Assembly: GCF_029784135.1 (NCBI RefSeq)
Contig: NC_073744.1
Location: 68,719,593 to 68,783,592 of the forward strand
Direction of reading: 5' to 3'
Source of the DNA: Toxorhynchites rutilus septentrionalis
Lineage: Eukaryota; Arthropoda; Insecta; Diptera; Culicidae
Length of the DNA: 64,000 nucleotides
The position numbers were made by a program, and so were the translations under genes. The notes below the pieces were generated by a model. It was not told the DNA's origin. It was given only the letters and a program-made list of their open reading frames with translations, and searched no databases. Positions 23,601-36,084 of the stretch are shown here, piece after piece (position 1 is the first letter of the stretch; each line of letters opens with the position of its first letter).

Positions 23601-24950
23601 CCTGAAATTTCCGAACAATGTTTTGCAAAAAAAAAAGTGAGTGAAGGATATTGTAGTGTCATGACTATATTGGACATAAATTGCCATTCTCGCGTAACTT
23701 TTGAAAAGGTCCAATGTAACATTTTCGTCAACTCGAGAAAAACGAAGTTGAAGACCCGAACATTATTCCGCGAATTGTCTTAAAAGTTATCGATCTTTAT
23801 CGCTCCTCTCGCCACTAGCGATCAAGAATAGCTCTCCAAAACCAATCGTAGCTGTTGTTCCGTGATTTGAGTTTAAAGTTGAAGCCAAGGAGCGAAAAAT
23901 GTTACATTGGACGTTTTGACTGCCCGCGTTTGCACATTGGACATATTACGTTGCACGATAAGAATTTGAAACTAACTACTAAACAACAATCCAAAAATCA
24001 GCATTTCGTTCTAAAGACAGATTATTATTGTTATCGCCCGTTGAATTGAACTGAAATCGATAACAACTACTGTAAGAAACAAAAACTCAAAACGACCGAA
24101 GTACGAGTTACGCGAGCATTGTAAGGAGATCTCGTCCAATTTATGTTGAGAACGATGCACTTGGGAAACCAAGACACCAGAGTGAATGCAATGAAACATG
24201 TCAACGAAACACTTATCTTTTTTGCGGCATGTGACTGAGTGCTATTACGTTTACACTATTCAACAATAGATGGCAATATGCTGATAATTGCCTCATTCTC
24301 GATTATCTTTTGTTCGCGGTGTAACACCAGAGAAAAAAATCGTTGTTTGATTCTTGATTATTAAAGCTGAACACGCAATTCCGAAGAAATTATGTAATCT
24401 GCAAAATCTGGAGTCACTTGTTGCAGCCTCTGCCACGTTTCTCACAGCTTCCCCTTCTAATACACGCAACTAATATTTCAACCATATTTCCCACCCTGGT
24501 GGGCGGCTATTCACCGTCTAGACTTCGCTAACATAACCTCGCCATTGCCACAACCAAGAGTGCAAACGGAATCACCTGCGGTTGCGGCTTAGGAAATGGA
24601 CAGATCTGAATCGTACGGAAATTGGTCTGAAATACAATATGTATCGGGCTATATGTAATATGTATAATTACTTCGATCCGATGAGTGGTAACCGCAGCGG
24701 CAGACAGCACACAATTTCGAGGGATTAGTGGTTTGACAATTCATTTCGATATTACACCTCAAAACCATCTCGTGGTTCGTGCTGCCTCTATGGCTTATGC
24801 AATGTTCGCGTCGAACGTAGAGTTATTCAGGGGAGTGTAGTGAAACTGGATTGGTATTATTGTTGCCGCGAATGATGAATTCATGTTCAATGTATTTTTA
24901 ACAGGGTTCGACAAAGTCATATTCAACTGAGGATAGTCAGGGAACTATGA
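20621..24950. other. Unassigned region, partly less AT-rich
   Basis: No repeat family or gene recognised in over 4 kb. Stretches at 21.0-22.7 and 23.2-23.6 kb are less AT-rich than average for the window and could include regulatory DNA or untranslated exons of a host gene, but no convincing exon with splice sites and conserved protein motifs was found. Frames at 21062-21382 and 23273-23605 show no family motif. Confidence 0.4.
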
Positions 24951-24959
24951 AAAAATTCG

Positions 24960-25110
24960 CCTTCGTATTATGACTATTTTTCTGAACCCCTATGAGGTTC
25001 ACCATAGGATCTATGATGAAAAACGTACTTTTCAATTTTTTACACGGCATTCTCGATAGCTTATAAGATCTGGAGAACGAATTCTGTATCATGAAAGTGG
25101 CTCCGAAAGG
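24960..25110. repeat. Dispersed repeat, copy 1 of 3
   Basis: Contains CTGAACCCCTATGAGGTT. The inverse is at 27530-27560, and a related stretch (ATTTTCCATAGCG, GATAAGATTTGGAGGCACTTT) is near 26050. The three copies bracket the Helentron-like element at 26.4-27.5 kb. Confidence 0.4.
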
Positions 25111-26440
25111 AAAAAAAGGAAGTTTCAGAAAAAGAACATGTGTAGGATAGGTTGACGAAAATTGAATGCCTAAAAAGAATTTACGGTTTACTCGCATTTT
25201 CCGTGTTTCGGTGCCTTTTTAGAGTTCTTACTATGATCACTCATTGGCAACCGTTGAGCGCTTTTTATCGGAATATAATCAAAACATTAATAATACTTAA
25301 AATCAACTCACCGGCGACACGTCGAACGCAATTTTAAGACCAAAAGATTCGATTAAACATTTTTCTCTACAATGAATATTCCCGATGGTTCAGATTTTTT
25401 GAAGGAAAAGTACAGATGAGAAAGAATTTTTCCCTTCTGGTACAGATAAGAATGTGGCAATACTGTTCACAACTTTTTGTTCACTAAATATGTAATACAT
25501 TCTGTCAATTTTTTACCGGAAATTTGTGTTTTTTAAGAAAATACTTTATTTATCATCTGAATTTATATAATCGCCTTCAAAATATGTCCCGCAAAATATG
25601 TTTTACACCGCAAAATCCACTGTTATAGCTGCATTCAAGAATTACCTTAAAATAGTACGTTCAATACTTGATACATTATGAAAAAAACAGTACTGTGTCT
25701 CTAAACTTAATTTAATAATTCTAAAATTTAAATTATTAAAATATTGTATCGCAAAACTCTGTAAAATTCTGAAAAAACACATATGAAAAACAGGTACATT
25801 TAAATGAAAATTATGTTTTATTGGATCTGAAAATTTAAAAAATCCAAAATTTCGAAATACCAAAAATTACCTTAATTTAAAAAAAAAATTTTCTATATTT
25901 TTTTTATAATTTGTCGTGATACACCATAATAGACGAACTTTAAGTATTTTCTCGAATTTTCATTTCCAAGCCTATGACGTGAAAAAGGAAAAACTACGTT
26001 TTTGACTACAGCTCTTAGAGTGAACCATATGTTTGATATCTTATACAACATTTTCCATAGCGCTGGTGATAAGATTTGGAGGCACTTTTCACGAACACAT
26101 TAATACAATACAATTATAGATTTTAGGATAGTAACAAAATACGAGAAAATGAACACAATAGATTGTTTTTATTACTGCCGCTCTGTTCTCAAATTTTTCT
26201 GAAAAAAAATCACGAATATCAAAAATCACATATGACCGTATTTAAATAGAAATTAAACCAGTACTAAGTCTCAAAATTCGAAAAAAGTATTAAAATTTCA
26301 AAAACATGTTACACATACCACACATATCTAGAAAAGATGTAGATACACATTTAAATACGAATAGTAGTAGTAGTAGATCTCTAAATCTTCAAAAAAAGAG
26401 TTCAATATTTAAAAATAAAATTTAGTACTTAAATTTTTGA
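25111..26440. other. Unassigned, strongly AT-rich
   Basis: Low-complexity AT-rich DNA with a small TAG repeat near 26360. No coding signal. Confidence 0.4.
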
Positions 26441-26445
26441 TGATT

Positions 26446-27518
26446 TTGACGTGGGACTACGTCTAACCGGAATATACGGGGAGTAAAATGAAAACCTAAA
26501 CACAAAACATGCAGGAAAAATGCAAGATTTCGAATGCTTATAACTCGAAGATTTTATACTGGATCGGAGAGATGTTTCCATCAATTGATAGGGAATATTT
26601 CTACGCATCTATCGCAATTAATAAAATGTTATTTTTCATTAGATAAACAATTGAATAACTGTGAAATGTTGAGCGTTATCTAAACGCCCTAACTGCCTCG
26701 TTTCGATTGGTCCGATTTACGGTTTCCCCAACACGACCATCAAAACCGAACAGCCTTGTGGAAATCGGCATTGCAAATACATGAAAATATGGGGACTTTT
26801 GTTCTCACTGAAATATGTTTCCTAACAGAGATTTCAAAACTAATATGCCTTGGGAAATTGGCATTGCAAACTTATGCAGGTCGAGATATTTTTGTTCTAT
26901 AGAAGTTGAAATTGTTGATTCATGCAAGCCGGGGGTACTTCTGCACCCGCATTTTTGTTTTGCATAGCGGGTACGAACACAACGTTTTTGCTCGGTTATT
27001 TAAGATTGCATTGAAGGATATGCCAGCATATGTTCTGCTCACAGAAATTCTACGCACATCATTTGATGATTAGGCAAAATGTCGATAACCATTTGCTGCG
27101 ATAACACCTATTGATTAAACAATATGCGTTTAAGGTACATGTCCGAAACTGAGTGCCTGAAGTTCATCAAATCAAGCGAATTCGTAGTTCGAGAAGTACA
27201 TACACTTGAGGAACGCAAACTTCAGGGGTAAAGGTAAAATAAATAATCGTTTGATAATTCTTCCGTTCACATATTTTGTCCTAGGCATCATACCAAATGT
27301 AAAAGCACTGTCATTAAATTTACTTGAAACGAAGAACATAATCTATCACAATGCATGAATCGACCTTACATAGCCTTTGTTCAATCGTTTTATTCACATT
27401 TAATTGAATTGGGAAATTGTTTCATTCAATCAAAAATTTAATCAATACAAACAAAAGATTGCTAAGCTAAGATAGTCCCACGTCAACCTTGCGGTTATAT
27501 CATAGATATAACCCACCC
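26446..27518 (+). mobile_element. Helentron-like element (HINE-type), copy 4
   Basis: Begins TTGACGTGGGACTACGTC at 26446. The subterminal inverse AGTCCCACGTCAA is at 27473-27486, followed by a perfect hairpin GGTTATATC-ATA-GATATAACC at 27493-27513 and CACCC plus a poly-T tract. Two units of the 94-bp minisatellite lie at 26.75-26.9 kb. The copy at 40.8-43.0 kb shares both ends and the same hairpin. This copy gives the clearest definition of the right end. Confidence 0.7.
27493..27513 (+). other. Terminal hairpin of Helentron-like copy 4
   Basis: Nine base pairs, three-base loop, then CACCC and T-run. Hairpins close to the 3' end are thought to act as the stop signal in rolling-circle transposition. 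Confidence 0.7.
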
Positions 27519-27722
27519 TTTTTTTTTTTTTTTTTTTGAATAACCTCATAGGGGTTCAAAAAAATAGTCAAAATTTCTTATTTAGTACCCTATACCATAT
27601 TTTCTATAGAGCGGGGGATTTTGTTTGGGAGCACTTTTTGCTTCCATACCCAGCCAGGCCCTTTGTGAATTGTGTTGATATAAACCCGTTTTTCTTTAGA
27701 TTTTTCGGCTAAAAAGTTCATA

Positions 27723-28980
27723 AGGTTCGGCTGAAAAATTCATAAGGTTGACGTCTAGATGGCACCTCTTGCAAAAATCTACTTGAATATCACAAAGCAC
27801 CATGTTTCAATGGATACGTATCAAAATTCGACAGCAATCGGTCGGTTGGTTCGTGAGTTACAGCATTGAGAGTGAAGCAACTTTTGTTCTTGTGAAAAAA
27901 AATGGAAAAATCACAAATCAATGAAAACGATGGCAATGGAAAAATTGCATGAATTAGGCTTCGAATTGCTTTCACATCCACCGTATTCTCCCCAGCGACT
28001 ATTTTCTGTTCGAAGATCTGAAGAGAATGCTCGCTGGCAAGAAATTTAAGACCGATGATGATGGTATTACCGTAACTGAGGCCTATTTCGACTAAAACTA
28101 AAACTGTACAGGTGGTATCGAAAAGCTGCAAGATCGCTATAATTGCTGTATCCAGGGCCTGAAAATATTGAGCTTGTTAAGTAATATTGAAATTATATTT
28201 TTATCAGTGTAACGCGTTTATTTTGTTTGTCAATGCTGCTGTCACTCACTCGACGTCAAACAAATTGGCAGTTTCATCCGCTAATTCTATAGCACATTCT
28301 ATTGATCCGTTTGCAAAAGAAAGCTCGAAATGTTCCCATTGCGATCGTGTCTTGGACACCACCATTTTATGTTCGTGTATTCAGAATTTGAGTCAAGAAT
28401 GAAATGTTCGAAATTTGAGTCAAGACGGTATTTTTTTACATCGGAATCGGAGTCTTTTGAAGCATTTCTGACAAGTGGAATTGAAATTTGCATATTCACT
28501 ATATAAAATGAAAGCAATTTAACTGAGAAGGAGACCTTGCATGCTTCCACAATTTAATTTCTTGTCCCTATTATGATCATTCTGTACTTCGTTATCTTCC
28601 TCAACGAATTTCTCCGTTTCGTCAGTGTCCGAGAACGACGCGGATAATGAATGAACTGGTATATTAATATCAACGAATGAAAAAACTAGGGATACTTCCT
28701 TTTGCTCACATTCCGTGAACACAGAGCAGAACGAAAAAGAGAATGAACGAAGCAGGATGAATCAGCTGTGAGTGGCTTGCTGTGATTGTGAGATTTGGCG
28801 TTGGTTCATTTTCGGTATCCCGAATGCAACGGTATAATGATCGAATGTAGTCGGAAATTCAGCTGAAAAGATTGATGTGAAACAGATATTTCCAAGCACT
28901 GGCTTGGAAATATATGTTTCATTTTGCAAAAAAAAAATAGTTTTACTGTGTTACCTTATAAACTTTTCAGCCGAACTGTT
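27723..28980 (+). mobile_element. mariner-type element with intact ends, interior replaced or deleted
   Basis: Left end GTTCGGCTGAAAAATTCATA near 27725 and the inverse of GTTCGGCTGAAAAGTTTATA at 28958-28977; TA flanks are present within a base or two. A mariner transposase tail is at 27935-28150, but the following 800 bp show no transposase sequence, so foreign or rearranged DNA fills the space. Confidence 0.6.
27935..28150 (+). pseudogene. mariner transposase C-terminal remnant
   Basis: Reads KLHELGFELLSHPPYSP, then in a new frame SDYFLFEDLKRMLAGKKF, with the last catalytic Asp retained, and EAYFD, a stop, then GIEKLQDRYNCCI. The four residues before SDYF are deleted. The pattern resembles irritans-type mariners (DLKRMLAGKKF) and differs from copies A and B. 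Confidence 0.8.
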
Positions 28981-30568
28981 ATATTGTTGGGGTAAGACCG
29001 TCACCCTTTGACTGGAGTAAGCCCGGCATGATTTCCAGTTAGTTGAAGATTATCGGGACATATTTTTCATCTATTTCAGATGCCTCACAGCTCCCAAGGA
29101 AATCGAATTGTGAGAGTGGGTCCCAGAAGAACCTCACTCTTGCAAAAGAGGCTATCGTTGGTGGAGTTTCTGTCAAATGTGCTTCCAAAACTTTAGAATC
29201 CTCCGGTCTACATTACAGGATCACGTTTTATGAAAGGTGCACCCAAACTAGTGTTGGCAGAAAACATTTCATCTTTGGCAGAAATGATGACATTTAGTGT
29301 GCTGGAGAGTCAAATGCGCAAATAATGAGCTGTTTTAAAAGCTTAAAAATGGTTTCTATGTATGCGTGCAGACATCTCTTTCTGTTTTCTTTTCTCATTT
29401 GATTTGGGATTGTGCCAAAAAAAGGTCCATGCGACGTCAATGGGGATCGAACCAAGGCCGGCTGGAGTGCAAAACTATTTTACACGACCAAGCTATCTAC
29501 ATGGCTAATGATGATTCAGCAGTTGTTCAGCAAATACGTGATAATATTGCACCTGATTATAAAATGAAGTTGGGAAGTGTTTTCTGAGAGTAAAAAAGGA
29601 GCGCATGAAGCAGAAAAATATATCTCTCGGTCTGGGCCGTGTATGTGGCAAAGTATGCGGAAAGCTTATTTGGGCCTGATTCTCGAATACACTACGAATA
29701 CACTTCACGGTTGAAACGGAATGAAACGTATTCGCGATGACAACGGTACAGTGTCAACATCAACAACAATACCAGTTTGATACGAAGAAGTTAATTTTCA
29801 TTAATGATTTTTTATTTGAAATGTGTTCATTCTGCCTGAAAACTCATTATTATCTTCGACACTTCACTAACTCGTAAAACGTAGTTCAATGGCGTGCCGT
29901 TTATTTCGTTTCCACCGTGAAGTGTATTCGAGAATCAGGGCCTTTGTCTTTTGTTTCGATCGCTCGTATTAATCTTATATTGCTGTACCATGTATATTAT
30001 ACAAATGCTTGCCAGTATTTGTGAGTCATGACATTCTCTGTTATGTTATGTCTCATTTAATGTCATAAATCGGGATGACAAAACATGAGCTAAAAATCAA
30101 TTTTGGGTGTGGTAAGCTCGAAACTAGGACCTAGATTCCATCGAACTAGTAATTGAATTATGGTGTGTTTGAGGTACCGCATGATAGGTTTGCCCAATAT
30201 CAAATTCCGTTCTATTTCATATTCCATGTTCACCGAAGCTTGCTCCGACCATATCTCCGGAATCAGCAATCAGTTAGGGGGATCCCTGTCTGGAAGGTTT
30301 AAAAATAATAAATTTTCGAGATTTTTTTTCTGAAGTTAGGAATAAAGTGAATTGTTCGGCTATTAGGTATTTGTTGAAGCTATATTTGAAGATTTATTTT
30401 CCATGTTTTAAGTGTACGAATAATTATTACTACGCTGTTGACAGCTGGATGCATAGGTGATGTCTGAAAATTGGTACCTTGCTGGTAGTATCGGTTCTGA
30501 AGCAACGGAGTGCCGTAGAACGAATTTCAATATATATTTTGAAACTTTAGGACAATACCTTATGGCGA
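28981..30568. other. Unassigned with two short dispersed repeats
   Basis: A block near 29238-29330 (AACTAGTGTTGGCAGAAAAC) recurs at 40187-40250. A block at 29978-30115 (TATATTATACAAA, TCATTTAATG, AAATCGGGA) recurs at 43250-43395. No gene recognised. Confidence 0.45.
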
Positions 30569-30830
30569 GTTTACATTAGGGAAATCTATAGCTATAGATG
30601 GATTTATTCACGTGAAAATAGGTGTTAACGGGTGAGAATAAATATGATACACTTATTCGAGGTATATATAACTTGAATAAATTCAGCATATATAAACGCT
30701 TGTGAATTTCTCACTGGTGAGAAATCACTAAAGTTGGATGCAGTTCTACTTCAGGTGAATAAATTCACCGAAAATATGAATATATTCATTATAGAAGTTC
30801 ACGCTAGTGTAAACGGTTGATGCGATTTCT
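30569..30830. mobile_element. Possible MITE
   Basis: GTTTACATTAGGGAAATCTATAG near 30571 faces an imperfect inverse (CTAGTGTAAACGG) near 30806. The interior has several self-complementary GTGAATAAATTCAC-like stretches. Target duplications were not identified. Confidence 0.35.
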
Positions 30831-30884
30831 ATAAATCTCATCATATTTCTTCACATGAATGTATCACTAGCCTATCACCCACCC

Positions 30885-31159
30885 TTACATAGGGGTTTTT
30901 GAAAATTCGACAAATTTCCAAAATGGCGGCCATTTTTGTTAAAAAAAAGTTATTTTTCATGAAAAATCGCTGTTTAGAGGCTCATAAAAATCGAAAAAAT
31001 GATATATCAAAAAACGGCTATGTAACGCTTTAGATAATTCTTTTTTACATGCTGATAGAAAATTTCACCCAAATCGGTCGAGTAGATCCTGAGATATCGA
31101 TACCACCAATTGAAAAAACATGGTTCCGAGAAAAACGCGTTTGAAAATTTGTACAGCAA
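30885..31159. repeat. Dispersed non-coding repeat, second copy
   Basis: Related to 14881-15350 through AAAATGGCGGCC, AATCGGTCGAGTAGATC and GAGAAAAACGCGTTT in the same order. Confidence 0.5.
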
Positions 31160-31320
31160 TACTATAGGGTTGGGGAAAAAGAAATGTCGTATTTCTGATC
31201 GAAATTTGACGCTTTATTTAACATGCTTAAATTATCCAATTTAAGTCAAATATGCGCCGTTTTGTTCGCAAACTTGTTGCCATTTAGAAGGCAACAGTTC
31301 CTGGTCAATCGAGCGAGTGC
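31160..31320 (-). mobile_element. mariner 3' end fragment
   Basis: A TA then GGGTTGGGGAAAAAGAAATG, a mariner-like terminus, followed by the inverse of a transposase C-terminus reading QVCEQNGAYLT and stop. The rest of the element is missing. It is a different family from copies A and B because the terminal repeat differs. Confidence 0.72.
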
Positions 31321-31499
31321 TGACATGCCGGTCTACTTGGAGTTCCCCTACCACCTCACTTCATCAGTTTAGACCTTAGGGGTCATTTAAGTATTCTAAA
31401 GGAATTCAAACTTAAACATTACTCAAATAACTCAGGAGGACTGGATGAGCAGGCAATACAACTTTGAACGATTATTCAATGTGGCTGAACCAAGCCGCA

Positions 31500-32400
31500 C
31501 TGAATGAGAGTCAGTGGGACCAGATTTTTATCCAGGATCTGTAAGTTTCTACACTGATAGTTCCAGATTAAATTCCAACCTGAGCTGGAATAACCGGTCC
31601 CAGAGTGAACATATCAATTTCAATGGGTTAATGCCAAACTATATTTCTGGAAGAAATACAGGGAATTATTAAATGTGCAACAATTCATCTAAGGCGCAAT
31701 CGTAGACATGCAAACTTATGCATTTTTTTTACGATCAAGCTGCATAGAAAGCTTTCAAGTCCGCTACCAGTTCCTAATCAGTTTGGGAGTGTATTCTACT
31801 TCTTCTAAAGGTGGATAAAAAGTACAGTGAACCCAGTTTAGGATCTTGGGCACTACAGAATTAAAGGTAATGAAAAAGCAGATTTGTTAGCTAGATGTGG
31901 ATCATCGAAACCATTATTAGGATCAGAGCTATTTCGTGGGGCCCCTGAATGTACCCTCAGAATGGAATTGAAGAACTGGAAAAAATCAAAGATTGATGAC
32001 ATCTGGAAACATTGTACAGCAGTCCGACAGGGTAATTATTTTATATCACCAAGTGAAAAAGTAACTGAAAGACTTATCAGTCTAACAAAAAAAGATCTAT
32101 GCAGTTTCAGTGACCTAGTGACAGGACATTGTTCAAGTAAATACCACCTGAAGAAACTAGGTGAATTGGAAAATGATACCTGTTGCTTCAGTAACCCAGG
32201 AAGTGAAAGCTCGGATAACTTATTATGTATTTGCGAAGCACTTTTTTTATGGAAGGCGCAATTTCTATGATAATGGTTCAATGCAATCCTCAGATGTTTG
32301 GGTAGCTTCCCCAATAGGACAATAAAAATAACTGGTCGAGGGTGGATTATGTACCCAACAGGAAAAAAACCAGTCACAACTATCAATAAAAAAATTTCTC
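31500..32400 (+). pseudogene. RNase H domain fragment of a non-LTR retrotransposon
   Basis: FYTDSSRLNS near 31540 holds the first acidic residue of an RNase H fold, and GHYRIKGNEKADLLAR near 31845 is the GHxGIxGNExAD motif. The tail (31884-32270) shows LVTGHCSSKYHLKKLG and LLCICEALFLW, the usual C-terminus of RNase H-bearing elements of the I/R1/Loa group. Stops between the two motifs and no RT upstream mark it as a truncated, dead copy. It is a different clade from the CR1/Jockey copies here, which lack RNase H. Confidence 0.75.
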
Positions 32401-32639
32401 ATTATTTTACATTCTTCTGCAATATTTTACGCACAACATGTTTTAGACCCATCATATTGATTGCACATTGGACAAATTGGAAATCACAAACCAACAGACA
32501 CCTATTAACAGGATTAAATGTCACTGACATATACCATGACAGAATTTCGTGAACGTGTGAACAATTTAAACCAACCCGTTCGACTGTTTGATGAGTTTGA
32601 CTTACGACCAAACAAGTATGTGAATGCATTCCAATGGTA

Positions 32640-35165
32640 CCGTTAAGTTACCTGTCCATGTTATATTTATAAAAATCAAATAGATGGTTTTATCCTTCGT
32701 CGATTCGATTGTCAGTGCTTCTTGCAAACACCACTTGTTAATGACCCAAAATGTTTAATATTCCATCATCGGCTCGACGGAATCAAGGTAACTCAGCATA
32801 TTATCCATTGACCGTGACATGTCGTGACAGACACCGCTAGAGAACTCCATATGGGTTGTTTATGACATTAGAGACAAATTAGTGAAAAACAAGCCTACCA
32901 TACGGTCTGACAACAAACAAGCGGTGCACGAATCATCCATCCGAAAACGTGCACAGCTTTCGTAATAATCATCATCTTCTCAACTGCGTTGATGTCATTG
33001 ACACATTTAAGGTCACCTGGTACCGCACAAAGTGAAGCTTTGGCATCTTTCATGAAGAAAACGATGCAATTTGGGATGAATTCAAGCTTTGTACCTATTA
33101 AAGTTATAATTGTGGGTGCCGAAAACAGTGATCTGTTGTTGGTGTTCTTGATGCGCAAGCGGTGTGCTACGGTAATTTTGTGACATGAAGATTTCTTTGG
33201 TTTGAACAAGGTCAAATATTTATTACACAATCGTAACGATATGTTCTTGGAAATCAACTAAAATAATAAACATTTGAACCAATTTACATGTATTTTTGGT
33301 AACGTTCCGCTCGTTCCTCCGTTAAATAAAACAAAAATACCGATTTTGGCAACCGTTTTTTTCACAACAATGTTTCATGCTCGACCAACATAAGCCAATC
33401 GGCGAAACGGTGCAGTATAGAGGTGATTATAAAACACACAGTGGGAAAGTAGATCCTACCGATAAGAAATATCTTGCCCGCCAACACGCGTTGGGGTGAA
33501 ATGAAGTGATCACGCGATTGGAGAGGTTGAATGAACGCAATGAATCGGGGCGAAAAAGCTTCAGAAAGTCGATATAGTATTTATTTTTATAAATGGAATT
33601 CATTCACGGAAACCGAGTCAAGGGGGCGTTATTTCCACCTAGAAAATATGCAGCGCGGAAGCCTTTGTTCACGGTTATGGGCACTAATATTCGACATCCG
33701 GATGAATGTCAATTGCGTAGGACCTATGGGGGCTTATTTCGTGATTGAGGTGACACTTTTTTTCCGCACGAAACAATACCATGACGGTATGCAATTTAGG
33801 TGTTGTATGAATGTGTCTTTATTCCACTGACTCGTGGTCAATTATTATCACTTTCGTGAGCTATTAATGCACACTCCAACATATTCGCGCTCCGAGCCTA
33901 TAAAGATCGCTCGATGGACGTGTCCCAGAAAAATCTCGCTCAATTACCATACGAGGATGGTTTCGTCATGTTCGCCATTTGTATGCTGTTTCTCAATCCT
34001 GTGAGTCTAGACGTCTGAAGGTTACTGTGAAAATGAAGAATAAACACAACCCATCTTCATTAGCCCGAAAATAAACCCTTAAAAGCACCCCCGAAACCAA
34101 ATGAGGTAATTTGTCAATATGTCGCTTTTAGGCTTATACTCAGACAGTTTTGTTTTTCGGTCGGTCGAAAATCAGATCAAGAGCAGCCGGCCAGTTTCAA
34201 TAAATTTCTACAGTCCGCCACCGGGGCCTTATGCAACTCGACGAACCGTTGCAATCGCAGCGCGGTTCGGCGTTCAGGTTCATGTTTTCGACCGGTGGTT
34301 CGATGCACGATTCGCTGCGCCAGCGTAAATAGTCATCGATCGGTAGGACGTTTTACGTAATAAACGCCACGCTGCCGGTGTGCGACGCAGCAAAGGCGAA
34401 ACCCGATGTGTGACAGATGGGGGGACAGAACACCGCAGCAGCAGCTTTCGGTGAGAGCGAAAGCATCGAAAGTCATGTGCGTGGGGAATCTGAATGGCTA
34501 AATATGGATCCTCACTCGAAAATTACACTCGCGCTATGATGTAATAAAAACACGCTAATGAGAGTGCAATAAAAAACCACGTTTACAGCCTCTCAATGAA
34601 ACTGCGTCACCTTATTTTACAATCTCGAACTCACTCATACTATGGGTGAATTATGGAATTGGGTCAAAGAAAATCGCACCTGTTGCACAATTACCAACCG
34701 CAGAGTTCAATAATATTATGTTTAACCAACCAGCCTTGCTATTCAACACGTGTTCAAATCAACAGAAAAGACCATATATCTCTAAAAATATATGCAAATT
34801 TCCTCTAACCCCGAATGAAGAGGAAACCTTCGAAAAAAGTTGCCTCAATTGAAGAGCCTTTCTCAAAATTTTATGGCGAGACCGGTTTGGGCTAGTCACT
34901 TGATACAAACCCTCTTGGCATTCTCACTGACAGGCAGTGGCATAGCTTCATGAATTATTCATCGCTCAGAAGTGTGTGTGTGCAAAACGCGTTTGAAAGT
35001 GACTTATTCTGGTCTGGCTTCGCGAAATGTTCCGATTGCGTTCGAAGCGGTCATCTTTGTTTCTATGGATAGAGTTCAGGGTTCTCCAGGTGGAGTTCGT
35101 TGGGTAATGTTTCTACAAAGTAGTGGACAGGTTTTCAAATTACAAATATTTGCTTATTTAGCATA
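32640..35165. other. Unassigned region
   Basis: No transposon or gene recognised. The part at 33.4-34.5 kb is less AT-rich, with a CAG-repeat-like stretch near 34430, and might be regulatory or untranslated host sequence. No protein family motif was seen in the short frames. Confidence 0.4.
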
Positions 35166-35171
35166 TAGCGC

Positions 35172-35255
35172 AGTTGTTCCTAGAACGACTTTTTCGTTGA
35201 CAAAAATAATTCATGTTTTATTTTTGTCAACGAAAAAGTCGTTCTAGGAACAACT
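35172..35255. other. Perfect 38-bp hairpin with 8-base loop
   Basis: Arms 35172-35209 and 35218-35255 are exact inverses. The left arm starts AGTTGTTCCTAGAACGAC; the loop is TTCATGTT. The absence of any mismatch implies recent origin or selection. It could be a foldback repeat, a template-switch product or a small-RNA precursor. No TA or other target duplication flanks it. Confidence 0.9.
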
Positions 35256-35325
35256 ACTATTCAGAGAATACATATCTAACTAACGAAAATACACACCTTT
35301 TTGAATTTTTGATACACATCTATTA

Positions 35326-35599
35326 GTGCTCCCGTGGCCGAGTGGTTAGCGTCATAACTAACATGCCGGGTGTTCGGGTTCGATTCCCGTTCTGGTCGGG
35401 GGAATTTTTCGCCAAAGAAATTTCCTCCGACTTGCACTGTGATCACGCGTATTCTAGAGGTTGCCACTCAGAATGCATTCAAGGCGTGTTATTTGGCATA
35501 GAAATCTCAACTAAGTACTAATAAAAAATGACGCAAGTAATACTACGTTGAGACGGCGATGTTCTTCTAGGAACGTTAGTGCCATTGAAGAAGAAGAAG
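35326..35599 (+). mobile_element. tRNA-derived SINE with (GAA)n tail and target duplications
   Basis: The head has A box TGGCCGAGTGG (35335-35345) and B box GGTTCGATTCC (35377-35387) of a tRNA-like pol III promoter. The body ends in GAAGAAGAAGAAGA. ACATCTATTA before the head and ACATCTATTTA after the tail are the target duplications, which fixes both ends. The GAA tail recalls mosquito Gecko-type SINEs; that name is tentative. The 5' part does not fold as a standard tRNA. Confidence 0.88.
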
Positions 35600-36084
35600 A
35601 CATCTATTTAATATGTTGTATTAAAATGTATATCACTATACTCTCACTTGTACCACTTTTACATTCAAAAATTTACATTTTGAATGTTGATTTTTGACAG
35701 CTGCTTCGCTCGCAGCTCGCTTTTGTTCGTCTGCGATTTTTGCTTATTCCAGTTCAGCACCTTACATTGGGATGATTGAGCTTCAGTTTAAACGTCATAA
35801 TCATAAACTCATGATAATATTATATAATAAAGTGAAGACATCACAAATCGGACGACTCCTTCCTCGAATTTTGCGCTTACCAACACATTTGGCGATTCGT
35901 TCTTATTAATATAGTTTTAAGATATAGGAGCGTGTTTTTTCGCATGAAAATTCATTTCCACTGTAAAACAATTTCGTTAGCGCAAACATCAAATGGACTA
36001 ACAACGCTTGTCACGTTGTAATTGTAGAACATATGGGAATTTAATTTTCCGAATTTTCCCATTTTCCTTCGAAGTTTTCCAAAA

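Noticed and set aside
35326..35400. tRNA gene on the plus strand
   Set aside because: A and B boxes are present, but the sequence continues into a SINE body with a GAA tail and target duplications, and the acceptor and anticodon stems do not pair as in a real tRNA.
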